Origin: Evtepia sp.
GTDB taxonomy: Bacteria > Bacillota > Clostridia > Oscillospirales > Oscillospiraceae
Direction: 5' to 3'
NCBI GenBank assembly: GCA_029256465.1
Contig: JAQSXW010000052.1
Location: 1 to 6,089, forward strand
DNA length: 6,089 bases
Position numbers and translations under genes: made by a program. Within the stretch, counting starts at the first letter, position 1; the number at the start of each line of letters is the position of its first letter. The notes beneath the pieces were generated by a model. The model did not search any database and was not told the origin of the DNA. It saw nothing but the letters and a program-made list of their open reading frames with translations. Below are positions 1 through 6,089 of the stretch, piece by piece.

Positions 1-214
1 GGCAGATGTTGATCTAGAGACGCTGAGAGCTATTTGCCAATCGGTCAACATTCCTGTTGTTGCCATTGGTGGTATTACGGAAGGAAGAATTTCAGAGCTT
101 AGGAATACTGGGGTCGCAGGGGTAGCTGTAGTAAGTGCAATCTTTGGTCAAAAAAATATTACTACTGGAACAAGGGCCTTGAAGAAAGCTTGCAAAGAGG
201 TATTTACACCATGA
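1..214 (+). CDS. thiE: Thiamine phosphate synthase, C-terminal fragment (5' end outside window)
   Basis: ThiE joins the hydroxymethylpyrimidine pyrophosphate and thiazole phosphate moieties to give thiamine monophosphate in the cytoplasm. Only about the last 70 codons are present, read in the frame whose first whole codon begins at base 2 and ending at a TGA at 212-214. The visible part contains IPVVAIGGIT, the conserved late strand with the glycine pair that holds the phosphate in this TIM-barrel family, followed by GVAGVAVVSAIF, the last strand and helix start of ThiE. The stop overlaps the ATG of the next gene (ATGA), so the two are translationally coupled. The related regulator TenI (thiazole tautomerase) shares the fold and cannot be fully excluded from the tail alone, but the VAVVSAI signature favours ThiE. 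The gene is cut by the window edge, not visibly broken. Confidence 0.88.
   Translation, partial: ADVDLETLRAICQSVNIPVVAIGGITEGRISELRNTGVAGVAVVSAIFGQKNITTGTRALKKACKEVFTP
194..200 (+). promoter_or_regulatory. Ribosome binding site of the HAD phosphatase gene
   Basis: AAAGAGG lies inside the last codons of thiE, 10 bases before the ATG at 211. It supports the ATG at 211 as the start in place of the in-frame TTG at 190, which would put this purine run inside the coding sequence. Confidence 0.6.
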
Positions 215-891
215 TTCAAGGAGTAATCTTCGATGCAGATGGAACTCTGTTGGATTCCACCGCCATGTGGATGGAAGCAGGCATCAGATATTTAGATACC
301 TTGGGAATCTCTGCGGATGCTTCATTAGGAGAAAAATTGTTTTCCATGACGTTGACGGACAGTGCCGAATATCTAAGAGTTTCGTATCAAATTAATCGTT
401 CTAATGAGGAAATCGCTGCAGGGATCAATCAAACAATTTGGAGCTTTTATCAGGAAGAGGTTACACTAAAGCCTGGAGCAAAACAGTTCTTGGAGTCATT
501 GCGCAAGTTAGAGATTCCAATGACTCTTGCCACCGCCACGGATCGGGAATTAATTGAAGATGGATTGCACCATACCGGAATTCTGAACTATTTTGACAAG
601 ATTTTTACCTGTGAGGAAGTTGGACTTGGAAAGGATTGGCCAGATATTTATTTGCAAGCAAAAACGTGCATGGGAACAGATCTAGAGAAGACTTGGGTAT
701 TTGAAGATGCCGTGCATGGGGCAAAAACAGCCAGAATGGCTGGGTTTATGGTTGCAGGCGTGTATGATCCCATCAGTCATAACCAGCAGGAAATACTAAA
801 ACATCTGGCTCACATCTATCTATCAGATCTCTCTCAGTTTGATTACTTTTATCAACAGGCAATTGCACCTTCCATTTCTCACACGCTATAA
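211..891 (+). CDS. HAD-superfamily hydrolase (subfamily IA, beta-phosphoglucomutase/phosphoglycolate phosphatase-like)
   Basis: A 226-residue cytoplasmic phosphatase-type HAD protein. Motif I is FDADGT at residues 7-12, with D8 the expected nucleophile and D10 the acid/base. Motif II is the threonine at about 108 in TLATATD, motif III is K141 in GLGKDWPDIY, and motif IV is E165-D166 in VFEDAVHG. All four are intact, so the enzyme should be active. Residues 16 to about 85 between motifs I and II fit a small helical C1 cap, as in subfamily I. The length is normal for the family. The ATG at 211 overlaps the thiE stop and has a purine-rich site upstream; an in-frame TTG at 190 is less likely. The substrate cannot be read from sequence: such proteins act on sugar phosphates, phosphoglycolate, nucleotides or cofactor phosphates. 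The coupling to thiE suggests a thiamine-pathway phosphate ester, possibly thiamine monophosphate, but this is inference. The gene ends two bases before a terminator, so it is last in its operon. Confidence 0.9.
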   Translation: MIQGVIFDADGTLLDSTAMWMEAGIRYLDTLGISADASLGEKLFSMTLTDSAEYLRVSYQINRSNEEIAAGINQTIWSFYQEEVTLKPGAKQFLESLRKLEIPMTLATATDRELIEDGLHHTGILNYFDKIFTCEEVGLGKDWPDIYLQAKTCMGTDLEKTWVFEDAVHGAKTARMAGFMVAGVYDPISHNQQEILKHLAHIYLSDLSQFDYFYQQAIAPSISHTL

Positions 892-892
892 T

Positions 893-928
893 AAAAAACA
901 ACTGCCAATGTTACGGCAGTTGTTTTTT
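893..928. terminator. Bidirectional intrinsic terminator between convergent operons
   Basis: A perfect inverted repeat: AACAACTGCC at 897-906 pairs with GGCAGTTGTT at 915-924 around an 8-base loop (907-914). The stem is extended by A-T pairs to 893/928. An A run precedes the stem and a T run follows it, so on either strand the RNA is a GC-cored hairpin followed by uridines. It starts two bases after the stop of the phosphatase gene and lies five bases beyond the stop of ribF on the opposite strand, so it can end both operons. Confidence 0.93.
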
Positions 929-932
929 ATAT

Positions 933-1838
933 TTATTTTACAGACGCAAAGAATTCCCTAGTTTGCTCTGCATTGCGCATAATCTCGTCACGTAATGCCT
1001 CCAAAGATGGGAATTTCTGCTCGGGACGAATGAAGTGGTAAAACTCCATACGAACCTTTTGCCCATAGAGATCTCCAGAAAAATCAAGGATAAATCCTTC
1101 AACAGTCAGTGCTTGTCCATCGTCCACGGTTGGCCGTTTACCAACATTGGTGACAGCGATATGACTTTCTCCATTTTCCAACCAGACACGGGTAGCATAT
1201 ACGCCAAGTGCGGGAGGTAGGACATTCTGTTTGAGTTTTAAATTCACAGTAGGGAAGCCGAGCGTGGAGCCAAGCTTCTTCCCGTGTGATACGGTATCGC
1301 TAATGGTGTAAGGATGTCCTAAGAACTCATTGGCTCGTTCGATCTCACCCTGTGCAACGAGAGTTCGAATGTAGGTTGAAGAGATGGTAATACCATCGAA
1401 TTCAACCTTCTCAATGATATCGATGCCAATGCCAAGTTCATTGCAAAGAGATTTGAGGCGAGTTGGATTCCCTTCACCTTTATAGCCAAAATGATAGTCA
1501 TGACCGGCAACTAGATGAACGGCATGGAGATCTTGCACCAGCGTTTCACGGACAAAAGCATCCCAAGGCTGTTTCATTCGTTCTGGAGTAAAAGGCGTTA
1601 CGATTACGTCCTTAATATGATAGTAACGTCTCATGAGATCAGCTCGATCCTCTGGGGAAGTCAGCAGACAGACGGGCTTATCAAAAATCACACTTTGGGG
1701 ATGTGGATCAAAGGTAAAGGCAGAGGGGACAGCACCAATCACATTGGCTCGTTCTATCACCTTACGCATCAATGCGCCATGTCCACGGTGAACACCATCA
1801 AAAAAGCCCAAAGCTAGTACACGTTTTTTTTGTTCCAA
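933..1838 (-). CDS. ribF: Bifunctional riboflavin kinase/FAD synthetase
   Basis: RibF phosphorylates riboflavin to FMN and then adenylylates FMN to FAD in the cytoplasm. With the chosen TTG start the protein has 301 residues, close to the usual 300-315. The N-terminal nucleotidyltransferase (FAD synthetase) domain shows GFFDGVHRGH at 11-20, TFDPHP at 42-47, the AGHDYHFG segment near 111-118 and ISSTYIR at 152-158. The C-terminal riboflavin kinase domain shows GFPTVN at 194-199 (the PTxN metal/ATP motif), VTNVGKRPT near 229-237 and the probable catalytic glutamate E247 before the DFSGDLYG segment. Start choice: the open frame reaches a TTG at 1853 inside truB, but that codon has no suitable upstream site, whereas the TTG at 1838 has GAGGTG seven bases before it. 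The gene follows truB by four bases and is last in the operon, ending just before the bidirectional terminator. Confidence 0.96.
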   Translation of the reverse strand: MEQKKRVLALGFFDGVHRGHGALMRKVIERANVIGAVPSAFTFDPHPQSVIFDKPVCLLTSPEDRADLMRRYYHIKDVIVTPFTPERMKQPWDAFVRETLVQDLHAVHLVAGHDYHFGYKGEGNPTRLKSLCNELGIGIDIIEKVEFDGITISSTYIRTLVAQGEIERANEFLGHPYTISDTVSHGKKLGSTLGFPTVNLKLKQNVLPPALGVYATRVWLENGESHIAVTNVGKRPTVDDGQALTVEGFILDFSGDLYGQKVRMEFYHFIRPEQKFPSLEALRDEIMRNAEQTREFFASVK

Positions 1839-1842
1839 TTGA

Positions 1843-2709
1843 TTACACCTCAAAAAAGCTTTTTATGGTAGTCATAACATTCTCTTCAACACGGCCCAAT
1901 ATCAAAAAGGCTTGGTTTTCGCCATAAACCCGGTAAGTGCCATTTGGGGAGGGAAAAGAAATCTGCATTCCATTTCGTATTTTCTGCTCAGCCAAGGTAT
2001 CGACTGTTAGACATGGATAATTGGAAAAGTAGGAGTCTATGGGTAATAGGAATTGAAAAGGGTTACTTGAAGCAAGAATTTGCTCCATTGTTACAGATTC
2101 CTCTTGAGTAAAACCAGCTGCCTTTGTCCTGCGTAAGGAAAATAGACAACCCCCAGGCCCCAACATAGCTCCAAGGTCGTGACAAAGTGTACGAATATAG
2201 GTTCCTTTTGAACAGACGATACGAAGGAAAAAGTCAGTAGGGGAGAGCTGATCCAAAAGCTCTAGTTCATAAATTGTGATAGGACGAGGCTCACGCTCTA
2301 CCTCTTTACCGCTCCGAGCAATTTCATAGAGTTTTTTTCCATGTTTTTTTATTGCAGAATACATGGGAGGAATCTGAAGGATATCACCTCGGAATGCCGA
2401 GAGCGTGGATTCCAGATGGAACCAAGAAAGATCGACAGGGCTTCTTTGTATTGTCTTACCAGTTATGTCCTGGGTGTCAGTGACGAGTCCAAGACGAAGT
2501 CCGGCAATATACTCCTTTTTACCTTCTGCTGCAAATTCCACAGCACGAGTGGCTCGTCCTACGAAAACAGGCAAAACACCTGTTGCCATCGGGTCTAATG
2601 TTCCGGAATGACCAATTCGGCGTTCTTTAAAATAACCGCGAAGTTTTGCGACTACGTCATGGGAAGTCCAATCCGCAGGTTTGTCAATCACAATGATTCC
2701 ACTGGGCAT
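1843..2709 (-). CDS. truB: tRNA pseudouridine(55) synthase
   Basis: TruB isomerises U55 in the T-arm of most tRNAs to pseudouridine and also acts as a tRNA-folding chaperone. The 288-residue protein has the catalytic motif GTLDPMATG with the nucleophile D39. It also has the substrate-stacking tyrosine in KKEYIAG (Y67), QIPPMYSAIKKHGKKLYE starting at 112, and CSKGTYIRTLCHDLG at 166-180, containing the conserved GTYIR stretch with its arginine. The C-terminal 60 or so residues correspond to a TruB-type C-terminal extension (PUA-like or TruB_C domain). The length is normal for Firmicutes. The ATG at 2709 has GGGAGG six bases upstream (2716-2721). It lies 31 bases after nrnA and 4 bases before ribF, within one operon. 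The residue before GTLDP is Ser where Thr is commoner (GHSGTLDP); this is a mild substitution unlikely to affect activity. Confidence 0.97.
   Translation of the reverse strand: MPSGIIVIDKPADWTSHDVVAKLRGYFKERRIGHSGTLDPMATGVLPVFVGRATRAVEFAAEGKKEYIAGLRLGLVTDTQDITGKTIQRSPVDLSWFHLESTLSAFRGDILQIPPMYSAIKKHGKKLYEIARSGKEVEREPRPITIYELELLDQLSPTDFFLRIVCSKGTYIRTLCHDLGAMLGPGGCLFSLRRTKAAGFTQEESVTMEQILASSNPFQFLLPIDSYFSNYPCLTVDTLAEQKIRNGMQISFPSPNGTYRVYGENQAFLILGRVEENVMTTIKSFFEV
1846..1851 (-). promoter_or_regulatory. Ribosome binding site deciding the TTG start of ribF
   Basis: Read on the minus strand, GAGGTG forms the last two sense codons (Glu-Val) of truB. It is followed by the truB stop and then the ribF TTG at 1838, seven bases beyond the site. 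It therefore doubles as coding sequence and ribosome binding site and favours translational coupling of ribF to truB. Confidence 0.7.
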
Positions 2710-2740
2710 AGATTACCTCCCGATTTTAGTTTGATTCGTT

Positions 2741-3691
2741 TTATGGATTTATATTTTGAATTTCTGAAATGGCACGGATGACGTTGCCTTTTGCAGTATC
2801 TAAGGTGCCAAATACGGTACATCCAGCGGCAGCGGGATGTCCACCTCCCCCAAGCAGTGCACAAACAGCGGAGGCGTTGAGGGATGCTCCGGTTCGGAGA
2901 GAAATCTTATATTCACCAGGGTGTAGTTCACGGATTGTCACCGCATGCTCCACACCTTGCACTTGTTCAAGAAAGGCTGTAATGTTTTCTAGATCTTCTT
3001 CCGTTGCACCCAGGTCAGAAACTAGTTCCAAGGAAATTGAGGCAATTGCAGTCTTACCCTCGTTCAGCAGAATCATTTCCTGAATTAAAAGACTTTCTAA
3101 GCGAAGCCGTGGAAGAGATTTTGTTCGAAAATGCCGTTTGTTCACCCATTGATGCTTACATCCAATCTTAATTAGTGCGGCAGAAATGCTATGCGTTTCT
3201 GCTGTGGTATTGGAGTAAGAAAAGCAGCCAGTGTCCGTAGAAATGGCAACGTAAAGTAGTAAGGAAACATCAGAAGAAATTGGCGCAAGTTCTTTTAATA
3301 TAAGATAAATAAGCTCTCCACAAGCAGCATGCGAGGAGACAACACAAGTCTTTTTCGCATAATTTGTATTTGAACCGTGATGGTCAATAGAAAGATCAAT
3401 GCTTAATTGATAGATTTTGGCATTGTCCGGGAGCAGTTCTAAAGAAGCTGTATCCACCGCTACAATAAACTGAGGGATAAAATCTTTGGGGGACATCACA
3501 GGTTCCAGATAAGGGGTGAAGAGATCATGAGCCTCTTCATTTGGAAAAACATAAGCAGTTTTACCCAACTGTCGTAGGCCTAAACAAAGTGCCGCAGCAG
3601 ATCCAATGGTATCTCCGTCTGGACGGCGATGAGTGAGGATGAGGAATCCATCCTGCTCACGGAGAAGATCGGCGGTTTGACGGTAATCCAT
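2741..3691 (-). CDS. nrnA: DHH/DHHA1 phosphoesterase: bifunctional oligoribonuclease/pAp phosphatase
   Basis: NrnA-type enzymes degrade 2-5 nt RNA fragments to mononucleotides and remove the 3' phosphate of pAp, doing in Firmicutes the jobs of Orn and CysQ in E. coli. The 316-residue protein has an N-terminal DHH domain with HRRPDGDTIGS at 21-31 (metal ligands H21, D25, D27), D80 in AVDTAS, DHHGSN at 103-108 (the name-giving motif) and D153 in STDTG. A C-terminal DHHA1 domain carries GGGGHPAAAG at 281-290, the substrate-binding glycine loop. All expected metal ligands are present. The ATG at 3691 has GGAGG six bases upstream (3698-3702), in the 11-base gap after rbfA. Its place between rbfA and truB is the standard Firmicutes arrangement. 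The family also includes enzymes acting on pGpG or cyclic-dinucleotide products, so the exact substrate range here is inferred. Confidence 0.95.
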   Translation of the reverse strand: MDYRQTADLLREQDGFLILTHRRPDGDTIGSAAALCLGLRQLGKTAYVFPNEEAHDLFTPYLEPVMSPKDFIPQFIVAVDTASLELLPDNAKIYQLSIDLSIDHHGSNTNYAKKTCVVSSHAACGELIYLILKELAPISSDVSLLLYVAISTDTGCFSYSNTTAETHSISAALIKIGCKHQWVNKRHFRTKSLPRLRLESLLIQEMILLNEGKTAIASISLELVSDLGATEEDLENITAFLEQVQGVEHAVTIRELHPGEYKISLRTGASLNASAVCALLGGGGHPAAAGCTVFGTLDTAKGNVIRAISEIQNINP

Positions 3692-3702
3692 GGAACGCCT
3701 CC

Positions 3703-4044
3703 TTAGTTTTGTTCTAAGTCGTTGAGTAGTTTGAGAATGTGGGTACCCTTGTCAATCGAGTCATCATGCTGGAACAGTATCTCCGGTGTGTATCGGATGG
3801 AAAGAGTTCGGCTCAATTCCCTACGCAGAAAACCGCTGGAGGATTTGAGGCCTTTGAGCACCTCGCTGATATCACTTTGGTCAAGAACACTGACATACAC
3901 TTTAGCAAAACGAAGATCCGGTGTAGTTTCGACCGCAGTAATAGACACGAGGCCGTGAACACGGGGGTCTTTTAAGGTTCGGATTAGAGAAGCTAGCTCT
4001 CGCTGAATTTCCTCATTAATACGACCAATTCGATTACTCGGCAT
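3703..4044 (-). CDS. rbfA: 30S ribosome-binding factor A
   Basis: RbfA binds the immature 30S subunit near the 5' region of 16S rRNA and helps late maturation and cold adaptation. The protein has 113 residues, within the usual 110-135. It shows the family pattern throughout: RIGRINEEIQREL near 5-17, KDPRV at 25-29, TTPDLRFAKVYVSVL at 40-54 and the second half GFLRREL then RYTPEILFQHDDSIDKG at 84-100, which together build the type II KH-like fold. In the interhelical kink where the family usually has AxG, the sequence reads SSG (69-71), an Ala-to-Ser change. The ATG at 4044 has GGAGG five bases upstream (4050-4054). It sits downstream of infB after an unusually long gap for this operon and 11 bases before nrnA. 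Confidence 0.96.
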   Translation of the reverse strand: MPSNRIGRINEEIQRELASLIRTLKDPRVHGLVSITAVETTPDLRFAKVYVSVLDQSDISEVLKGLKSSSGFLRRELSRTLSIRYTPEILFQHDDSIDKGTHILKLLNDLEQN

Positions 4045-4108
4045 AGTATCCTCCTATAGTACAATTGTTAGTTTGTGAGACAAAAGGGATGTACGTAGGA
4101 ATTAGCGA

Positions 4109-4139
4109 AAACCGGAGGACCCTGCGGCGCCTCCGGCTT
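4109..4139 (-). terminator. GC-rich hairpin in the infB-rbfA gap, possible attenuator or weak terminator
   Basis: CCGGAGG (4130-4136 read on the minus strand) pairs perfectly with CCTCCGG (4112-4118). Two A-U pairs and one G-U pair extend the stem to ten pairs around an 11-base loop. The minus-strand RNA then continues with only four uridines before CGC, most of them already in the stem, so full termination is doubtful. It may cause partial termination, lowering rbfA-nrnA-truB-ribF relative to infB, or mark a processing or stabilising site. On the plus strand no T run follows the hairpin, so it acts, if at all, on the minus strand. Confidence 0.5.
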
Positions 4140-4179
4140 GATGCCAAATGAAAAAAAGAAGCAGAAGCGTGATTGAGTG

Positions 4180-6089
4180 TTATGCCTGAATTTGTTCCAT
4201 GACAAATGCTTCAATTACATCGCTGACTTTGATATCGCTGTATTTTTCGATGCTGATACCGCACTCATAGTTCTGTGCTACTTCCTTTACATCATCCTTA
4301 AAGCGGCGTAGAGAACCAATGGCACCTTCATGGATTACGATTCCATCACGTACCAAACGAAGCTGGGCGCCGCGGGCGACCTTGCCTTCTGTAACATAGC
4401 AACCTGCGATGATACCCGCGCCGGTAATCTTGTATACCTCTCGAACTTCTACGCGACCTAGAGTTACTTCCTTGTACTTGGGATCCAGCATACCTTTCAT
4501 AGCAGCTTCCATCTCATCGATACAGTCATAAATGACTCGATACATCCGCATGTCTACACTCATACGGAGTGCAGAATCTCTGGCATTGGCATCGGGGCGG
4601 ACATTAAAGCCAACAATAATCGCGTTAGAGGTAGAAGCTAACATGACATCTGATTCGTTAATTGCACCAACTGCGCAATGAATGACGCGCACTCGTACTT
4701 CTTCATTGGTGAGCTTTTCCAAGGAAGCCCTGACCGCTTCTGCAGATCCCTGTACGTCTGCTTTCACGATGATGTTTAAATCTTTCAATTCACCTTGCTG
4801 AATTTGAGAGAACAAGTCTTCTAAAGTTACCTTCTGGCTGCTTCCACTTGTTGCCATTTTATTTTCATGCTTCCGCTGTTCCGCAAGCTCACGTGCCATG
4901 CGTTCGTCATCCACCGCATGGAACTCGTCACCTGCACCAGGAACTTCGCCCATACCAATGATTTCGACAGGAACAGAGGGGCCTGCATCGATAATCTTGT
5001 TGCCTTTTGCATCTGTCATCGCACGGACACGGCCAACAGCAGTACCCGCGATGATGACATCGCCTTGATGCAAAGTTCCTTTTTGAACAAGAAGGGTAGC
5101 CACAGGGCCTCGGCCCTTATCCAAACGTGCTTCAATCACGACGCCATGAGCCGAACGATTTGGATTCGCTTTGAACTCCTGCATCTCAGCTGTTAAAACC
5201 ACCATTTCCAGCAGTTGACGGATCCCTTCGCCAGTCTTTGCAGAGATGGGACAAATAATGGTTTCGCCGCCCCAATCTTCAGAAACTAAGTTGTATTCCG
5301 TTAGTTGCTGCTTAATTCGATCTGGATTGGCTCCGGGTTTATCCATTTTGTTAATGGCAACAATGATGGGGATTTCTGCAGCTCTGGCATGATTAATTGA
5401 CTCAATGGTTTGGGGCATAATACCATCGTCAGCCGCAACCACCAAAATGGCAATATCGGTTACCATAGCGCCACGGGCACGCATGGCGGTAAACGCCTCA
5501 TGCCCAGGAGTATCCAGAAATGTGATGGGAGAACCATTGACTTCAACTTGATAAGCACCAATGTGTTGTGTGATGCCACCGGCTTCTCCTTCCACAACAT
5601 TGGCGCTACGGATTTTGTCCAGAAGGGAGGTTTTGCCGTGATCGACATGTCCCATGACCACAACAACTGGAGCACGGGCAATGAGATCCTCGTTTTTATC
5701 TTCCGCTGTATCAATGAGGCGCTCCTCAATGGTGACAACCACTTCTTTTTCGACCTTACAACCAAGCTCCATAGCAACGAGCGCTGCGGTATCATGGTCA
5801 ATGATTTCAGGAAGGGAAGCCATAATTCCCATTTTCATGAGCTGTTTGACAACGTCAGCACCGGTTTTTTTCATTCTGGATGCCAGTTCGCCAACACTGA
5901 TCTCATCAGGAATCTTAACGGTAAGAGGAGTCTTTTTTGCCAATTCTAGCTGCAGACGGCGAATTTTTTCCTGCTCTTCCTGCCTGCGTTTATTACCAAA
6001 TGCTGGTTTGCGTTGATTATTCTTATTTTGAATTTTTTGCTTGCCTACCTGCATTTTTTCTGCCCGATCAGGAGCCAGATTTTCCAGAC
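4180..6089 (-). CDS. infB: Translation initiation factor IF-2, 5' end outside window
   Basis: IF-2 is the GTPase that places formyl-methionyl-tRNA on the 30S subunit and promotes 50S joining. About 636 codons are visible. The frame is open past the ATG at 6054 to the window edge (upstream codons read [11 protein letters not shown]), and that ATG has no good ribosome binding site, so the true start lies outside. Numbered from that Met, a basic, Gln/Lys-rich linker (1-40) leads to the IF2_N-type domain (about 42-100). The G domain follows with G1 GHVDHGKT at 135-142, G2 Thr in GGITQHIG near 162, G3 DTPGH at 181-185, G4 NKMD at 235-238 and G5 SAK at 271-273. Domain II begins near 303, followed by IF-2 domain III (about 420-520, [14 protein letters not shown]) and the C-terminal fMet-tRNA-binding domain, ending [10 protein letters not shown]. 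All GTPase motifs are intact. rbfA follows as in most bacteria. Confidence 0.98.
   Translation of the reverse strand, partial: LENLAPDRAEKMQVGKQKIQNKNNQRKPAFGNKRRQEEQEKIRRLQLELAKKTPLTVKIPDEISVGELASRMKKTGADVVKQLMKMGIMASLPEIIDHDTAALVAMELGCKVEKEVVVTIEERLIDTAEDKNEDLIARAPVVVVMGHVDHGKTSLLDKIRSANVVEGEAGGITQHIGAYQVEVNGSPITFLDTPGHEAFTAMRARGAMVTDIAILVVAADDGIMPQTIESINHARAAEIPIIVAINKMDKPGANPDRIKQQLTEYNLVSEDWGGETIICPISAKTGEGIRQLLEMVVLTAEMQEFKANPNRSAHGVVIEARLDKGRGPVATLLVQKGTLHQGDVIIAGTAVGRVRAMTDAKGNKIIDAGPSVPVEIIGMGEVPGAGDEFHAVDDERMARELAEQRKHENKMATSGSSQKVTLEDLFSQIQQGELKDLNIIVKADVQGSAEAVRASLEKLTNEEVRVRVIHCAVGAINESDVMLASTSNAIIVGFNVRPDANARDSALRMSVDMRMYRVIYDCIDEMEAAMKGMLDPKYKEVTLGRVEVREVYKITGAGIIAGCYVTEGKVARGAQLRLVRDGIVIHEGAIGSLRRFKDDVKEVAQNYECGISIEKYSDIKVSDVIEAFVMEQIQA

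Noticed and set aside
190..210. TTG at 190 as the start of the HAD phosphatase.
   Set aside because: It would add seven residues before the normal HAD N-terminus and place the ribosome binding site inside the gene; the ATG at 211 gives the typical short lead to the FDADGT motif and an ATGA overlap with thiE.
2769..3083. A 104-codon plus-strand open frame opposite nrnA.
   Set aside because: Its Pro/Ser/Ala-rich sequence is the reverse reading of the conserved GGGGHPAAAG region of NrnA; no independent support for coding.
4061..4068. An ACAATTGT palindrome just upstream of rbfA as an operator.
   Set aside because: Eight bases of AT-rich symmetry occur easily by chance, and there is no promoter or second copy nearby to support a regulator site.
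4055..4083. A possible sigma-70-like promoter for rbfA on the minus strand (TTGTCT, 16-base spacer, TACTAT).
   Set aside because: Each box matches only four of six consensus bases, and transcription would begin within the rbfA ribosome binding site, removing it. More likely chance.
5410..5949. A 179-codon open frame on the plus strand opposite infB.
   Set aside because: It lies wholly antisense to the strongly conserved G domain and N-terminal region of IF-2, resembles no family I recognise and has the low-complexity look of an antisense shadow.
6052..6054. The ATG at 6054 as the real infB start or an internal start for a short IF-2 form.
   Set aside because: No good ribosome binding site precedes it and the frame stays open with plausible IF-2 linker residues up to the window edge. 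An internal start cannot be shown from this sequence.

Overview
The window looks like ordinary chromosome from a Bacillota bacterium, most likely a clostridial one. The basis is the gene order infB-rbfA-nrnA-truB-ribF, which is the distal part of the widespread Firmicutes nusA/infB operon, together with strong GGAGG-type ribosome binding sites, a TTG start and moderate base composition. The exact genus cannot be read from this sequence. I found no mobile element, CRISPR array, tRNA, rRNA or recognisable riboswitch, and no clear undescribed system.

Left part, plus strand (1-891): the 3' end of thiE (thiamine phosphate synthase) runs off the left edge. It overlaps by four bases (ATGA) the start of a complete HAD-superfamily phosphatase gene. 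The tight coupling suggests that the phosphatase belongs to the thiamine pathway. Removal of phosphate from thiamine monophosphate is one attractive but unproven role.

Convergent junction (892-932): only 41 bases separate the two transcription units. Nearly all of this is one GC-cored hairpin flanked by A and T runs, which reads as a bidirectional intrinsic terminator serving both operons.

Right part, minus strand (6089 down to 933): infB (initiation factor IF-2, N-terminus beyond the right edge), rbfA (30S ribosome maturation), nrnA (DHH-family nanoRNase/pAp phosphatase), truB (tRNA U55 pseudouridine synthase) and ribF (riboflavin kinase/FAD synthetase). The genes from rbfA to ribF are packed with gaps of 4 to 31 bases and so form one transcription unit. 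The infB-rbfA gap is longer, about 135 bases, and holds a GC-rich hairpin that could partly attenuate transcription or protect a processed end.

The minus-strand unit combines translation initiation, ribosome assembly, RNA turnover and tRNA modification, with flavin cofactor synthesis at its end. The points most worth a second look are the thiE-phosphatase pair, the infB-rbfA hairpin and the TTG start of ribF, whose ribosome binding site is embedded in the last codons of truB.
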